From the NCBI RefSeq assembly GCF_009765965.1, contig NZ_LMUL01000007.1, positions 95,341 to 137,242 of the forward strand: a stretch of 41,902 bases of DNA, read 5' to 3'. This stretch comes from Caulobacter sp. S45. Lineage in GTDB: Bacteria; Pseudomonadota; Alphaproteobacteria; Caulobacterales; Caulobacteraceae. The notes under the pieces were generated by a model, which worked only from the letters and a program-made list of their open reading frames with translations, was not told the origin of the DNA and ran no database searches. This document shows positions 24,287 to 32,700 of the stretch, piece after piece. Every line of letters begins with the position of its first letter. Within the stretch, counting starts at the first letter, position 1. The position numbers and the translations under genes were made by a program.

Positions 24287-25275
24287 TAAATCTTATGGCT
24301 TTCAGTTGAGGAGGGGTGGAACAATTCCTCGGGTCTTAAAAGCCTGGAGGATAAGCCTTCGCTATGGTGTCGCGTTAAAAAGCGTTCGAGGGTCTGGCGG
24401 TTCGGCTCTAAGCCATAGGGCCAGAAGTCCTCGCCCATCAGTTGTCTTGCCTCAGCGAGCCGCTCTTCTACAAACGGTAGCGTCACCTTAGTCGCGGATG
24501 TGTCGCTGAGCTTCTCCAACGCCTGTGTCTTCGAGAGCTCGAAGGCTTTGACGACGGCGGCCGGAAGCCATGGATGCGCTTCAGCCACGTCTTTTCGGAC
24601 GCCCAGCACATGCATGATGGGGAAAATCCGCGTGCGCGCGTACCAGTCGGCCGCGGCTTTCTGTGGATCGGGGAAGAGATAGCCCACGTGCGGGGCTTTT
24701 CTATAGAAGCAGGACGGCGCCCGGGGGCCGATGAGGGCGTCTATCTCGCCATCGGCCAGCATGTCGGAGATCGTCGCACCCGCTGGAGCGTTCTCCAGGC
24801 GGACGTCCGAAGGCAGGTCGAGCGCGATCTTCTCGATCCTGTCCGGCTGATCGTAGCCGCCGCGCACCCAGGTCACGTCCGAGGCCTTGAGGCCATAATC
24901 CTCTTCAAGGATCAGGCGGGCCCAGACATTCGCGGTCAGCTGGTACTCCGGTAGTCCGATCCGTTTGCCGTGGAGGTCCTCCGGGCGCCGGATACGATCG
25001 GTGCGGACGTAGATCGAGGTGTGCCTGAAGGCTCGTGATGGAAACACCGGCACGGCGATGTAAGGACAAGCATCTGCTGCGGTCTTGACGCAATAGCTGC
25101 TCATCGACAATTCGCAAATGTCAAATTCACCATGCCTGAATGCACGGAAGAATATTTCCTCCGGTTCAAGCAGCATTATTTGGGCATTGACGGCATCTAT
25201 CTGCACCGACCCATCCACGAGGGGCCGCATCCTGTCGTAGTCCCCGATGGCCACCGAAAGGTTAAGCTTCGACAT
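24286..25275 (-). CDS. 4,5-dihydroxyphthalate decarboxylase-like protein (periplasmic-binding fold)
   Basis: A 329-residue protein matching the family annotated as 4,5-dihydroxyphthalate decarboxylase (Pht5-like), which has the fold of NMT1/solute-binding proteins. It starts directly with LNLSVAIGDYDRMRPL and has no signal peptide, so it is cytoplasmic. Other hallmarks are FRHGEFDICELSMSSY, FPSRAFRHTSIYV, RPEDLHGKRIGLPEYQLTA and DGEIDALIGPR. A known member decarboxylates 4,5-dihydroxyphthalate to protocatechuate; many homologues are untested. AGAGGTG lies before the ATG. It is divergent from the TTT/EutA/cupin operon and may act on the same substrate (inference). It might instead be a cytoplasmic ligand-binding protein. 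Confidence 0.75.
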   Translation of the reverse strand: MSKLNLSVAIGDYDRMRPLVDGSVQIDAVNAQIMLLEPEEIFFRAFRHGEFDICELSMSSYCVKTAADACPYIAVPVFPSRAFRHTSIYVRTDRIRRPEDLHGKRIGLPEYQLTANVWARLILEEDYGLKASDVTWVRGGYDQPDRIEKIALDLPSDVRLENAPAGATISDMLADGEIDALIGPRAPSCFYRKAPHVGYLFPDPQKAAADWYARTRIFPIMHVLGVRKDVAEAHPWLPAAVVKAFELSKTQALEKLSDTSATKVTLPFVEERLAEARQLMGEDFWPYGLEPNRQTLERFLTRHHSEGLSSRLLRPEELFHPSSTESHKI

Positions 25276-25399
25276 CGTTCACCTCTTTAGGCGGAAGGGC
25301 GGGCATCGCGTCGCCAATGTAAAGGGCCATCCGCCGAAAACCGCAACCGCACGTCTGTCCCTACGGCCGCCTTCCTCCGGTCGGCCCGGCTGCGTCGCC

Positions 25400-25428
25400 T
25401 TGACAGAGGATACACGCCCAATGATAAA
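25400..25428 (+). promoter_or_regulatory. Candidate sigma-70 promoter of the TTT/EutA/cupin operon
   Basis: A perfect TTGACA (25400-25405) is followed after 17 bases by GATAAA (25423-25428), four of six matches to TATAAT. It is oriented toward tctA, with a leader of about 195 bases. A palindrome (25431-25440) sits at the expected start site, which suggests repression. Confidence 0.55.
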
Positions 25429-25430
25429 GT

Positions 25431-25440
25431 TCGTTTACGA
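25431..25440. promoter_or_regulatory. Palindrome at the predicted transcription start, candidate operator
   Basis: TCGT-TT-ACGA is a 4-bp inverted repeat around a TT centre, immediately downstream of the -10-like box. A repressor bound here would block the promoter. No regulator gene lies in this operon, so the binding protein is unknown. Confidence 0.3.
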
Positions 25441-25448
25441 GCTTTTTT

Positions 25449-25473
25449 GTTCGCGTATCGCCCAAAAGCGAAC
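25449..25473. promoter_or_regulatory. Inverted repeat in the operon leader
   Basis: GTTCGC (25449-25454) and GCGAAC (25468-25473) form a perfect 6-bp dyad with a 13-base spacer in the predicted 5' leader. The arm shares the TTCG core with the palindrome at 25431-25440. It may be a second operator or an RNA stem. Confidence 0.3.
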
Positions 25474-25630
25474 CGCAATCGTGAGGTCCGATGCCCTCGA
25501 CTAAGCAGGCCGGGACAATCGCAAGCCGCGTTTTGGGCCGCCGCGTTGTGGAATACGCTGGCGGCGACGCGTCCCCAGGGGATCGGACGGCCCGTAAGGC
25601 CGGACATGGCCGACGCGAGGAAGCCACGCC

Positions 25631-27151
25631 GTGCTGAACGCCTGGTTGGACGGTTTCCAAAGCCTTCTCCACTTCAAGCAGCTGCTGTTCCTGTCCCTTG
25701 GCATGATCATGGGCCTGGTGTTTGGCGCCGTGCCCGGGCTGGGGGGCACCACGGCGCTCGCCCTCCTTATGCCGCTCACCTACGGGCTGGATCCGATCAC
25801 CGCCCTGGCCCTGTCGGGTGGAGTGATGGGCGCAGTGCCGATGGGCGGGTCGATCTCGGCCATCCTGCTGAATACTCCAGGCTCCGCGCCGAACGCGGCG
25901 ACCTGCCTGGACGGCTATCCTCTGGCCCAACAAGGCAAGGCCGGTCTGGCCATTGGAGCCGCCGCCAGCTCCAACGCTATCGGCGGCCTGATCGGGACGG
26001 TGTCGCTGCTGGCGGTCCTGCCCCTGTCCAAGCGGCTGGTGCTGAGCTTCGGGCCGCCAGAATTCTTTCTTTTGTCAATTCTTGGCTTGGTGATGGTCGC
26101 CACCGCCTCGCGGGGCAAGATGCTGCGCGGCCTGGTGGCTGGCGGCGTCGGCTTGATGATCGCCTTCGTCGGCTTCGACCAGGTGACCGGGACCGTGCGC
26201 TACACCTTCGGCGTTCAGTACCTGTGGGACGGCGTCCACCTCGTGCCCGCCCTGATCGGCCTGTTCGCCGGCGCCGAGATGATCAAGCTGTGGATGAAGG
26301 GCGGGGTGATCTCCGGCTCGGCGTCTGGCGTGCGCATCACCCGCCTGACCGACGGCCTGCTGGAGACCTTCAAGCACTGGCCCACCGTCCTGCGCGGGTC
26401 GCTGATCGGCACGGTGGTGGGCGCGGTCCCTGGAGTCGGCGGCGTGGTCGCTTCCTTCCTGTCCTATTCGCTGACCGTCCAGGTCTCCAAGGACCCCGAC
26501 AGCTTCGGCAAGGGCAACATCCAGGGCGTGATCGCGCCCGAAGCGGCCATCAACGCCAAGGACAGCAGCGCTCTGATCCCCACCATCGCCTTCGGCATCC
26601 CCGGCGGCGCGGAGATGGCGGTGTTCCTCGGCATCCTGGTCCTGCACGGCATGCAGCCGGGACCGCTGATGCTGATCAACAACCAGAAGGAAATCTATGG
26701 CCTGGTCTGGGCGCTCACGGCGTCCTGCGTGCTGGCCGGCGGTCTCGGCCTGCTGTTCGTGCGGCCCTTGTCCATGGTCACCCTGCTGCCGGCCAAGAAG
26801 CTGGCCCCGGTGGTGATGACGGTGGCCTTCATCGGGTCCTGGGCGGTCGACCAGACGATCGAGAACGTGATCCTGTCGGGCGTGTTCGCCATTCTGGGCT
26901 ACGCCATGTCGCGGCTCGACTATCCGCGTCTGCCCATCGTCATCTCGCTGGTGCTGGGCGCGGGGCTGGAGCGGAACTTTCATCAGACCATGTCGATGTC
27001 CGATGGGTCGCTGGCCGTGTTCTTCACCCGCTACATCTGCCTGATCCTGGTCGCCTGCATCGCCGGCGCCCTGCTGCTCACCCCGCTGCGCTCGACCCTC
27101 AAACGGCTGTTCCCGCGGACGGTCGCCTATCCGGAGCGCCGGCCGTCATGA
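25631..27151 (+). CDS. tctA: Tripartite tricarboxylate transporter, large permease TctA
   Basis: A 506-residue inner-membrane protein with about 12 hydrophobic segments, the large subunit of a TTT-family solute transporter. It imports organic acids using ion gradients together with TctB and a periplasmic TctC. Family signatures are GAVPGLGGTTALALLMPLTYGLDP near residue 35, GSISAILLNTPGSAPNAATCLDGYP, then VGAVPGVGGVVASFLSYS and IPTIAFGIPGGAEMAVFLG. The start is GTG at 25631, with GAGGAAG seven bases upstream. Its stop overlaps the tctB start (ATGA). First gene of the long operon. Substrate is not readable; aromatic or carboxylic acids are plausible from the context. Confidence 0.93.
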   Translation: MLNAWLDGFQSLLHFKQLLFLSLGMIMGLVFGAVPGLGGTTALALLMPLTYGLDPITALALSGGVMGAVPMGGSISAILLNTPGSAPNAATCLDGYPLAQQGKAGLAIGAAASSNAIGGLIGTVSLLAVLPLSKRLVLSFGPPEFFLLSILGLVMVATASRGKMLRGLVAGGVGLMIAFVGFDQVTGTVRYTFGVQYLWDGVHLVPALIGLFAGAEMIKLWMKGGVISGSASGVRITRLTDGLLETFKHWPTVLRGSLIGTVVGAVPGVGGVVASFLSYSLTVQVSKDPDSFGKGNIQGVIAPEAAINAKDSSALIPTIAFGIPGGAEMAVFLGILVLHGMQPGPLMLINNQKEIYGLVWALTASCVLAGGLGLLFVRPLSMVTLLPAKKLAPVVMTVAFIGSWAVDQTIENVILSGVFAILGYAMSRLDYPRLPIVISLVLGAGLERNFHQTMSMSDGSLAVFFTRYICLILVACIAGALLLTPLRSTLKRLFPRTVAYPERRPS

Positions 27152-27648
27152 AAACCCTGTTCGCCACCCGCTGGGTCCACTACCTGCCCGCCCTGTTCGC
27201 TTGGCTGTTCGCGGTCGGCTTCCTGGTGCTGACCTATAGACTTCCCCCAATTGCGCGCGCCATGCCGGTGCTGGTGGGGTGGGCGACCCTGGGGCTGGCC
27301 TCGCTGGACCTGATCTCGCGCACCGGCGGCGCCTTCGGTCAGGGTCTAATGCGGGCGCTCAACCCTTCAGGCCTCAAACTCCAGGGCGATGCGGACACAC
27401 TGGAACCGCGTTTCGGTCTGAAGTCGGGGATCGGCATGGTCGTGCTGCTGGTGGTCGGCTTTCTGTCCATCGGCATCCTGCTGGCCGCGCCGCTGATGAT
27501 CTTCATCGCCCTGATGCTGGCCAATCGGCGTGAGCCGCTGCTGAGCGCCGCCATCGCCGCCGGAGCCACCCTGGTCATCTGGTTGTTGTTCGCTGTGCTG
27601 TTGAGACTGCAACTTTATCCCGGTTTGATTTTCGGGGGCGCGCTCTAG
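27148..27648 (+). CDS. tctB: Tripartite tricarboxylate transporter, small permease TctB
   Basis: A 166-residue membrane protein with four hydrophobic segments: YLPALFAWLFAVGFLVLTY, MPVLVGWATLGLASLDLIS, MVVLLVVGFLSIGILLAAPLM and AAIAAGATLVIWLLFAVLL. Its size, topology and position after tctA identify it as the small TTT subunit. Sequence conservation in TctB is low, so the call leans on context. The ATG overlaps the tctA stop by four bases, indicating translational coupling. Confidence 0.85.
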   Translation: MKTLFATRWVHYLPALFAWLFAVGFLVLTYRLPPIARAMPVLVGWATLGLASLDLISRTGGAFGQGLMRALNPSGLKLQGDADTLEPRFGLKSGIGMVVLLVVGFLSIGILLAAPLMIFIALMLANRREPLLSAAIAAGATLVIWLLFAVLLRLQLYPGLIFGGAL

Positions 27649-27715
27649 CCACGGGTATCCGCGCCGCCCGAACGAATCAGAAGCGCGCCTTCAGGCGCCG
27701 GTGGAGGAATTGGAC

Positions 27716-28699
27716 ATGAACGCACCTACACGCAGAGACCTACTGACCGCGGCCGGATACGGCGGGACGGCCATGCTGTTGGGGTGTTCGGCCGGAGGGG
27801 CCACGTTGTTCCCCCAGCGCGACATCAACTTCATCATTCCTTTCGCGCCCGGTGGCGGTTTCGACTCCTATGTCCGCATCCTGTTGGAGCCGATGCAGCA
27901 GTTTCTGCCGCACAAGAGCAACATCATCCCGCTCAACATAGACGGCGCTGGCGGCGGCAAGGCCACCAGCCAGCTCTTCCACGCCCGCCCGGACGGCTAC
28001 AACATCAGCGTGGTCAGCATCCCCGGCGCCATCGTGCTGCAGATGCTGCAGGGGACGGCCGGCTACGACCTGAACAAGATGACCTGGCTCGGCAACATGG
28101 GCCGCGACCCCTACGGCATCGCCGTCGGCGCGGATTCCCCGATCAAATCAGTGGCCGACCTCGTCGCCCTGTCGAAAAAGCGGCCGGTCAAGTTCACCTC
28201 CACCGGGCCGGGTTCCACGGGCCGGGCCGGCACCCTGATATCCACGGAGATGCTGGGTATCCGCTCGGAAATCATCGCCGGCTATAAGGGCACCAGCGAG
28301 TACCTGGTGGCGGCCGCCCGCGGCGACGGAGACGCGGCGGTCTGTTCACTCACCGCCATGAACAGCCTGGCCAAGGCCAAGGTGATCCGCATCATCGCCT
28401 CGTTCGAGACCAAGAGCTCCATCCCGGGCGTCGCGGACGCTACCGCGCTCGGCCAGCCCGACCTGGTCCAGATCAGCCAGCTCCGCCCTGTCGCCGCCCC
28501 CCCGGGTCTGCCGACCCACATCAAGAACGTGCTCTCCACCGCACTCGACAAGGCGCTCAAGAGCCCGGGCGTGGTCGATTGGGCGCAGCGCAACGGCGCC
28601 AACCTGACCTCGGAGTCGCCCGAGCAGACGGTGCAGGCGCTGAAGGAGCAGATGGCCTTCATCGGCCACTGGAAGAAGGTCATGGGGGATCGGCTCTAG
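27716..28699 (+). CDS. tctC: TTT solute-binding protein TctC (Bug family), Tat-type lipoprotein
   Basis: A 327-residue extracytoplasmic substrate receptor for the TctAB permease. The N-terminus has twin arginines (TRRDLL) and then a lipobox LLGC with Cys24, so it is probably a Tat-exported lipoprotein. Most Bug proteins have a plain Sec signal. The mature part has the Bug-fold ligand loops: DINFIIPFAPGGGFDSY, NIDGAGGGKATSQLF, FTSTGPGSTGRAGTL and AARGDGDAAV. ATG at 27716 is preferred over the GTG at 27701 because GGAGG then lies at correct spacing. Ligand unknown. Confidence 0.9.
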   Translation: MNAPTRRDLLTAAGYGGTAMLLGCSAGGATLFPQRDINFIIPFAPGGGFDSYVRILLEPMQQFLPHKSNIIPLNIDGAGGGKATSQLFHARPDGYNISVVSIPGAIVLQMLQGTAGYDLNKMTWLGNMGRDPYGIAVGADSPIKSVADLVALSKKRPVKFTSTGPGSTGRAGTLISTEMLGIRSEIIAGYKGTSEYLVAAARGDGDAAVCSLTAMNSLAKAKVIRIIASFETKSSIPGVADATALGQPDLVQISQLRPVAAPPGLPTHIKNVLSTALDKALKSPGVVDWAQRNGANLTSESPEQTVQALKEQMAFIGHWKKVMGDRL

Positions 28700-28768
28700 G
28701 ATGCGCGCGTCCATGTCCCGGCGATGGGAGTCCGGCCGCGGACGAGCGGCCGAGGGACGGTGTTTCTG

Positions 28769-30445
28769 ATGGATGACGCCCCGCCACGCCCCTCCGTCCA
28801 CCAGATCACCGACCACGCCTACGGCCTGGAGCTGGATCACAGCCACCTGGGCGGCGAGGCGGACCACGATCACGACCAGTTCCCCGACCAGGCGCTGGAG
28901 GACAATCCGATCTGGATCGCCGACCATGTGACACTGCTCAGCGTCGGTGTGGATATCGGCTCGTCCGGCGCCCAGGTGATCTTCTCGCGCATCCATATGC
29001 GCCGGCCCGGCGAAGATCTGTCCAGCCGCTACGTCGTGGTCTCGCGCGAAGCGGTCTACATGTCGCCGGTGACGCTGACGCCGTTCGAGAGCGATCTGCG
29101 GATCAATGAGGCGGCGCTGGGCGCGATCATCGACGATGCCTTCGCCGGGGCTGGGCTGACCCCGGAACAGGTGGACACCGGGGCGGTGATCCTCACTGGC
29201 GAGGCGCTGCGGCGGGAGAATGCGGAGGCCATCTCCAAGATCCTGGCCGACCACGCCGGCGACTTCGTCTGCGCCACCGCCGGCCACCACATGGAAGCGA
29301 CGCTTGCGGCTTACGGCTCGGGGGCGGCGCGCGCCTCGGCGGACCAGGGCCTGCCGATCCTGAATGTCGACATCGGCGGGGGCACCACCAAGCTGGCCTT
29401 GACCGAAGGCGGCAAGGTGCTGGCCACCGCCGCCCTGCACATCGGCGGCCGGCTGCTGGCGGTCGACGAGACCGGGCGTCTGGTCCGGCTCGATCCCGGC
29501 GGCGCGCGGCTGGCCCGTCGCTCCGGCTTTTCCTGGGCGCTCGGCGATGTGATCTCGCCCGACGACATGGACCGGCTGGCCGACAGCATGGCCGACACCC
29601 TGGTCGCCGCCCTGCGCGCGCCCTGGGCCGAGAATGCAGCCTCCGACCTGTTCCTCACCGCACTATTGCCCGAGGGCGGCCGTTACGAGGGGCTGATGTT
29701 CTCGGGCGGGGTGGCGGAATATGTCTACCGCCGCGAGACGCGCGACTTCGGCGACATGGGGCGGCGGCTGGGCGAGGCGATCCGGTGGCGGCTGGACGCC
29801 GGCGCCCTGGCGTGGCCGTTGCTGGAGGCGCAGGAAGGTATCCGCGCAACCGCCATCGGCGCCTCGGAATACTCCGTCCAGCTCAGCGGCAACACCATCT
29901 TCGTCTCGGATCGAGGCGCCTTGCTGCCGCGCCATAACCTCCAGGTGCTGCGTCCGGACGTGGTGCTGGACGGCGAGATCGATTCCGAGATCGTGGCGCA
30001 GGCCGTCGCCAGGCGCTTCGAGAGCTTCGACCTGATCGAGGGCGAACAGGACGTGGCCCTAGCCTTCCATTGGCGGGGCGACCCGGTTTACCGGCGTATC
30101 CGCGCCTTTCTGTCAGGTGTAGCGCGCGCTTTGCCGAAGACCCTGGCCAGCGGGCGACCGCTGTACCTCGTGCTCGACGCTGATCTGGGTCGCACCTTCG
30201 GCTCGGTGCTGCGCGAGGACATCGGCCTGGCCAACGAGGTCCTGGTCATCGACGGCGTGGCGCTGTGGGACTTCGACTACATCGACATCGGCAAGGTGCG
30301 ACTGCCGTCCAATACGGTGCCGGTCACGGTGAAGTCGCTGGTGTTCAACGGCGGACCGGAATCCTCGGCGGAAGCCGCGCACGCCAAGGCCCATGCGCAC
30401 GGGCATCACCACCCCCATTCACACTCCCATCCCCACCCCAGTTGA
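28769..30445 (+). CDS. EutA-like ATPase 1, with histidine-rich ends
   Basis: A 558-residue homologue of EutA, the ASKHA-fold ATPase that reactivates B12-dependent ethanolamine ammonia-lyase. Phosphate-binding motifs are VGVDIGSSG (Asp62) and VDIGGGTTKLAL (Asp201). Also present are VILTGEALRRENAEA, CATAGHHMEATLAAYGSGA, FSGGVAEYVY, IRATAIGASEYSVQLSG and the C-terminal DFDYIDIGKV. Compared with EutA it has two extra ends: ~55 N-terminal residues with six His, and a tail holding ten His in the last 22 residues (HAHGHHHPHSHSHPHPS). No EutB/EutC exists here. It sits between tctC and a bicupin gene. The partner is probably that cupin, with metal binding by the tails (inference). Confidence 0.85.
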   Translation: MDDAPPRPSVHQITDHAYGLELDHSHLGGEADHDHDQFPDQALEDNPIWIADHVTLLSVGVDIGSSGAQVIFSRIHMRRPGEDLSSRYVVVSREAVYMSPVTLTPFESDLRINEAALGAIIDDAFAGAGLTPEQVDTGAVILTGEALRRENAEAISKILADHAGDFVCATAGHHMEATLAAYGSGAARASADQGLPILNVDIGGGTTKLALTEGGKVLATAALHIGGRLLAVDETGRLVRLDPGGARLARRSGFSWALGDVISPDDMDRLADSMADTLVAALRAPWAENAASDLFLTALLPEGGRYEGLMFSGGVAEYVYRRETRDFGDMGRRLGEAIRWRLDAGALAWPLLEAQEGIRATAIGASEYSVQLSGNTIFVSDRGALLPRHNLQVLRPDVVLDGEIDSEIVAQAVARRFESFDLIEGEQDVALAFHWRGDPVYRRIRAFLSGVARALPKTLASGRPLYLVLDADLGRTFGSVLREDIGLANEVLVIDGVALWDFDYIDIGKVRLPSNTVPVTVKSLVFNGGPESSAEAAHAKAHAHGHHHPHSHSHPHPS

Positions 30446-30456
30446 AGGCGAGCGTT

Positions 30457-31572
30457 ATGGCTAAGGAAGCAATCGTATCCGAGGACATGGCGAAGAAGTT
30501 CGCCACCGAAAAGGAGACGCCCTACCTGCGCTGGGTGCGCGACGAGGGGCTGGACATCATCAGCGCCCACTATGTGCGCAACCTGAACCGGGTGGAGCTG
30601 AAGCCCTGGGCGCGCCGCGGCGGGCGCGGCATCTACATCAACCACGAGGCTTCGCGCACCTCCAACGACTGCTATGTCTGCGAAATCCCGGCCGGCGGCC
30701 AGCTCGCCCCGCACCGCCAGCTGTTCGAGGAGATGATCTATGTGCTCGACGGGCGCGGCTCGACCACGGTGTGGAACGAAGCCGGCCAGAAGCTCAGCTT
30801 CGAGTGGGGCAAGGGCTCGCTGTTCGCCATCCCGCTGAACGCCAACCATCAGCACTTCAATGGATCGGGCAAGGAGGTCGCGCGCTTCGTGGCGGTGACC
30901 AATGGGCCGGCGGTGATCAACCTGTACGAGGACTTGAATTTCGTCTTCAACACCCCCTACGACTTCAAGGAGCGGTTCTCCGGCGACCCGGAATACTTCG
31001 CCAACAAGGGCGAGCAGAAGGGCCTGTTGCTGGAGACCAACTTCGTGGCCGACGCCATCAACCTGCCGCTGATCAGCGCCAAGGAGCGCGGGGCCGGCGG
31101 CGGCCATATCCGCTTCAACATGGCCAAGGGATCGATGAACAGCCACATCTCGCAGTTCCCGATCGGCACCTACAAGAAGGGCCACGCCCACGGTCCCGGA
31201 GCCCACGTCATCATCATGAGTGGCGAGGGCTATTCGCTGATGTGGCCCGAGGGCGAGGAGCCCAAGCGCTACGATTGGGAGGTGGGCTCCATGGTGGTGC
31301 CGCCGAACCTCTGGTTCCACCAGCACTTCAACACCGGCGTGACCCCGGCCCGCTACCTGGCGTTCAAGCACGAGGTGGTCTCGATCCGTAACGCCCAGGG
31401 CGTGCCTAAGGCCTGGATCAGCCGTCGACTGGGCGGCGACCAGATCGACTATGCCGACGAGGCGCCGATCGTGCGCCAGCTGTTCACCGAGGCGCTAGCC
31501 AAGCACGGGCTGGAGCCGCGCATGGCGGAGGCCTATCAGGCCGAACTGGCGGACCTGCCGAAGGCGTCGTGA
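30457..31572 (+). CDS. Bicupin metalloprotein 1
   Basis: A 371-residue protein with two cupin domains. Domain 1 (~75-160) shows His86 with nearby Glu (PHRQLFEEMIYVLDGRG) and His131-x-His133 (NHQHFN). Domain 2 (~230-310) shows a full His set: His243-x-His245-x4-His250 (GHAHGPGAH) and His288-x-His290 (WFHQHFNTG). The overall two-domain layout recalls gentisate dioxygenase-type bicupins, but the motifs differ and I cannot name a reaction. It is 11 bp after EutA-like 1, with a GAAGGCGAG ribosome site. Its stop overlaps the next start (GTGA). It is a paralogue of bicupin 2. Probably a metal-dependent oxygenase, isomerase or lyase. Confidence 0.82.
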   Translation: MAKEAIVSEDMAKKFATEKETPYLRWVRDEGLDIISAHYVRNLNRVELKPWARRGGRGIYINHEASRTSNDCYVCEIPAGGQLAPHRQLFEEMIYVLDGRGSTTVWNEAGQKLSFEWGKGSLFAIPLNANHQHFNGSGKEVARFVAVTNGPAVINLYEDLNFVFNTPYDFKERFSGDPEYFANKGEQKGLLLETNFVADAINLPLISAKERGAGGGHIRFNMAKGSMNSHISQFPIGTYKKGHAHGPGAHVIIMSGEGYSLMWPEGEEPKRYDWEVGSMVVPPNLWFHQHFNTGVTPARYLAFKHEVVSIRNAQGVPKAWISRRLGGDQIDYADEAPIVRQLFTEALAKHGLEPRMAEAYQAELADLPKAS

Positions 31573-32165
31573 GTTCGCCCCCGGTATCCTCTCCAACTGC
31601 CCAGGCGGATCCGGAGTCGACGGCCAAGGTCGGCCTGGTGCAGCTGTTCGCCGCCTTCACGCGCATCGGTACGACTGCGTTCGGAGGCGGCATCGCCGGC
31701 TGGATGATGCGCGAGATCGTGGACAGGCGCGGCTGGATGACCGCCGACGACTTCCTGACGGGCATGGCCATGTCCCAGGCCCTGCCGGGTGTGAACGTGG
31801 TCAACCTGGCCATCTGGGTCGGCTACCGGCTGGGTGGGAGCCTGGGGGCGTTGATCGCGGCCTTGGGCATCATCTTGCCGGCGGCGGCGATGATCGCCTG
31901 CCTGGCGGGCTTCTTCAACAGCTTCGCCCACGGACACCTGGCGCATCTGGGCTTTGCGGGCGCTGCGGCGGCGGCCATCGGGCTGTCGTTGTCCATGGCG
32001 TTACGGGCCGGACGGCGCAGCCTGCGCAAGCTGGCGCCGTGTCTGGTGATGGCGGCCACCTTCGTGACGGCGGGCCTGTTGCGGGTGTCGATCATCCCTG
32101 TGGTGCTGGTGCTCGGCCCCATCAGCGTCGGCTACCAGTTCTGGCAGGGGCGCCGCGATGCGTAA
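31569..32165 (+). CDS. ChrA-family transporter, short-chain subunit 1
   Basis: A 198-residue membrane protein, one half of a two-gene ChrA (CHR) transporter. The family signature is AFGGGIAGWMMREIVDRRGWM followed by FLTGMAMSQALPGVNVVNLA. About five to six hydrophobic segments follow. Short-chain ChrA proteins work as antiparallel pairs with a second half, here the next gene. Characterised members export chromate, but true substrates in many loci are unknown and may be other oxyanions. The GTG start overlaps the cupin stop and the 3' end overlaps the next gene by 8 bases, so all are tightly coupled. Confidence 0.87.
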   Translation: MSSPPVSSPTAQADPESTAKVGLVQLFAAFTRIGTTAFGGGIAGWMMREIVDRRGWMTADDFLTGMAMSQALPGVNVVNLAIWVGYRLGGSLGALIAALGIILPAAAMIACLAGFFNSFAHGHLAHLGFAGAAAAAIGLSLSMALRAGRRSLRKLAPCLVMAATFVTAGLLRVSIIPVVLVLGPISVGYQFWQGRRDA

Positions 32166-32700
32166 CCATCCCCTCGTTCAGCTCATGCTGGTGTTCACGC
32201 CGCTGTCGCTGCTGGCGTTCGGCGGTGGCCAGGCGGTGCTCACCGATGTGCGCCACCAGAGCGTCGACGTACATCACTGGGTCTCCAATTCCGAGTTCCT
32301 GAGCGACTATGTGCTGACCCGCATGGCGCCGGGACCCACCACCCTGATCGTCAGCCTCGTCGGTTGGAAGGCCTACGGCTGGCTAGGGGCGGTGACGGCG
32401 GCGGTGGCGATCTTCCTGCCGTCCTCGCTGCTGGTCTATGGCGTGGCGCACATCTGGGAGCGCCAGCGCGGCGCGCCCTGGCAGGTCCACGTGGAGCGCG
32501 GCCTGGCGCCGATCGCGGCGGGCATGCTGCTCGCCTCCTCCTACAACCTGATGCGCGCACTGGAGGGCGGCTGGGTCGCCTGGGCGGTGGCGCTGGCGGT
32601 GACGGGCGTTCTCGTGTTCAGCAAGATCAACCCGCTGCTGATGATCCTGGCTGGGGCCCTTTCCTTCCTGGCCATCGGCCATTTCTGGCGGCTGGCATGA
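32158..32700 (+). CDS. ChrA-family transporter, short-chain subunit 2
   Basis: A 180-residue membrane protein, the second ChrA half. It carries the signature LLAFGGGQAVLTDVRHQ and the paired RMAPGPTTLIVSLVGWKAYG, then hydrophobic segments such as AVTAAVAIFLPSSLLVYGV and WAVALAVTGVLVF. It overlaps the previous gene by 8 bases and its stop overlaps the NiCoT start (ATGA). It probably forms a heterodimer with subunit 1. Its presence inside a solute-uptake operon hints at a substrate other than chromate (inference). Confidence 0.87.
   Translation: MRNHPLVQLMLVFTPLSLLAFGGGQAVLTDVRHQSVDVHHWVSNSEFLSDYVLTRMAPGPTTLIVSLVGWKAYGWLGAVTAAVAIFLPSSLLVYGVAHIWERQRGAPWQVHVERGLAPIAAGMLLASSYNLMRALEGGWVAWAVALAVTGVLVFSKINPLLMILAGALSFLAIGHFWRLA

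Larger units (their letters stand above)
25276..25630. other. 355-bp divergent control region
   Basis: This non-coding stretch separates the decarboxylase-like gene (minus) from tctA (plus). I find no credible gene in it. It holds a sigma-70-like promoter for the plus operon, a 10-bp palindrome and a longer dyad, each listed separately. It ends in the GAGGAAG ribosome site of tctA. The predicted 5' leader is about 195 bases. I saw no cobalamin or nickel riboswitch signature by eye. Confidence 0.5.

Noticed and set aside
25276-25630. Cobalamin riboswitch before the operon with the NiCoT gene
   Set aside because: I looked for a B12-box-like sequence (GCCACTG) and conserved stems and saw none; a covariance-model search would settle it.
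25447-27147. Upstream part of a 733-codon frame running over tctA
   Set aside because: Only its last 166 codons (from 27148) encode a real protein, TctB; the rest is out-of-phase translation of tctA, full of Arg, Gly and Pro.
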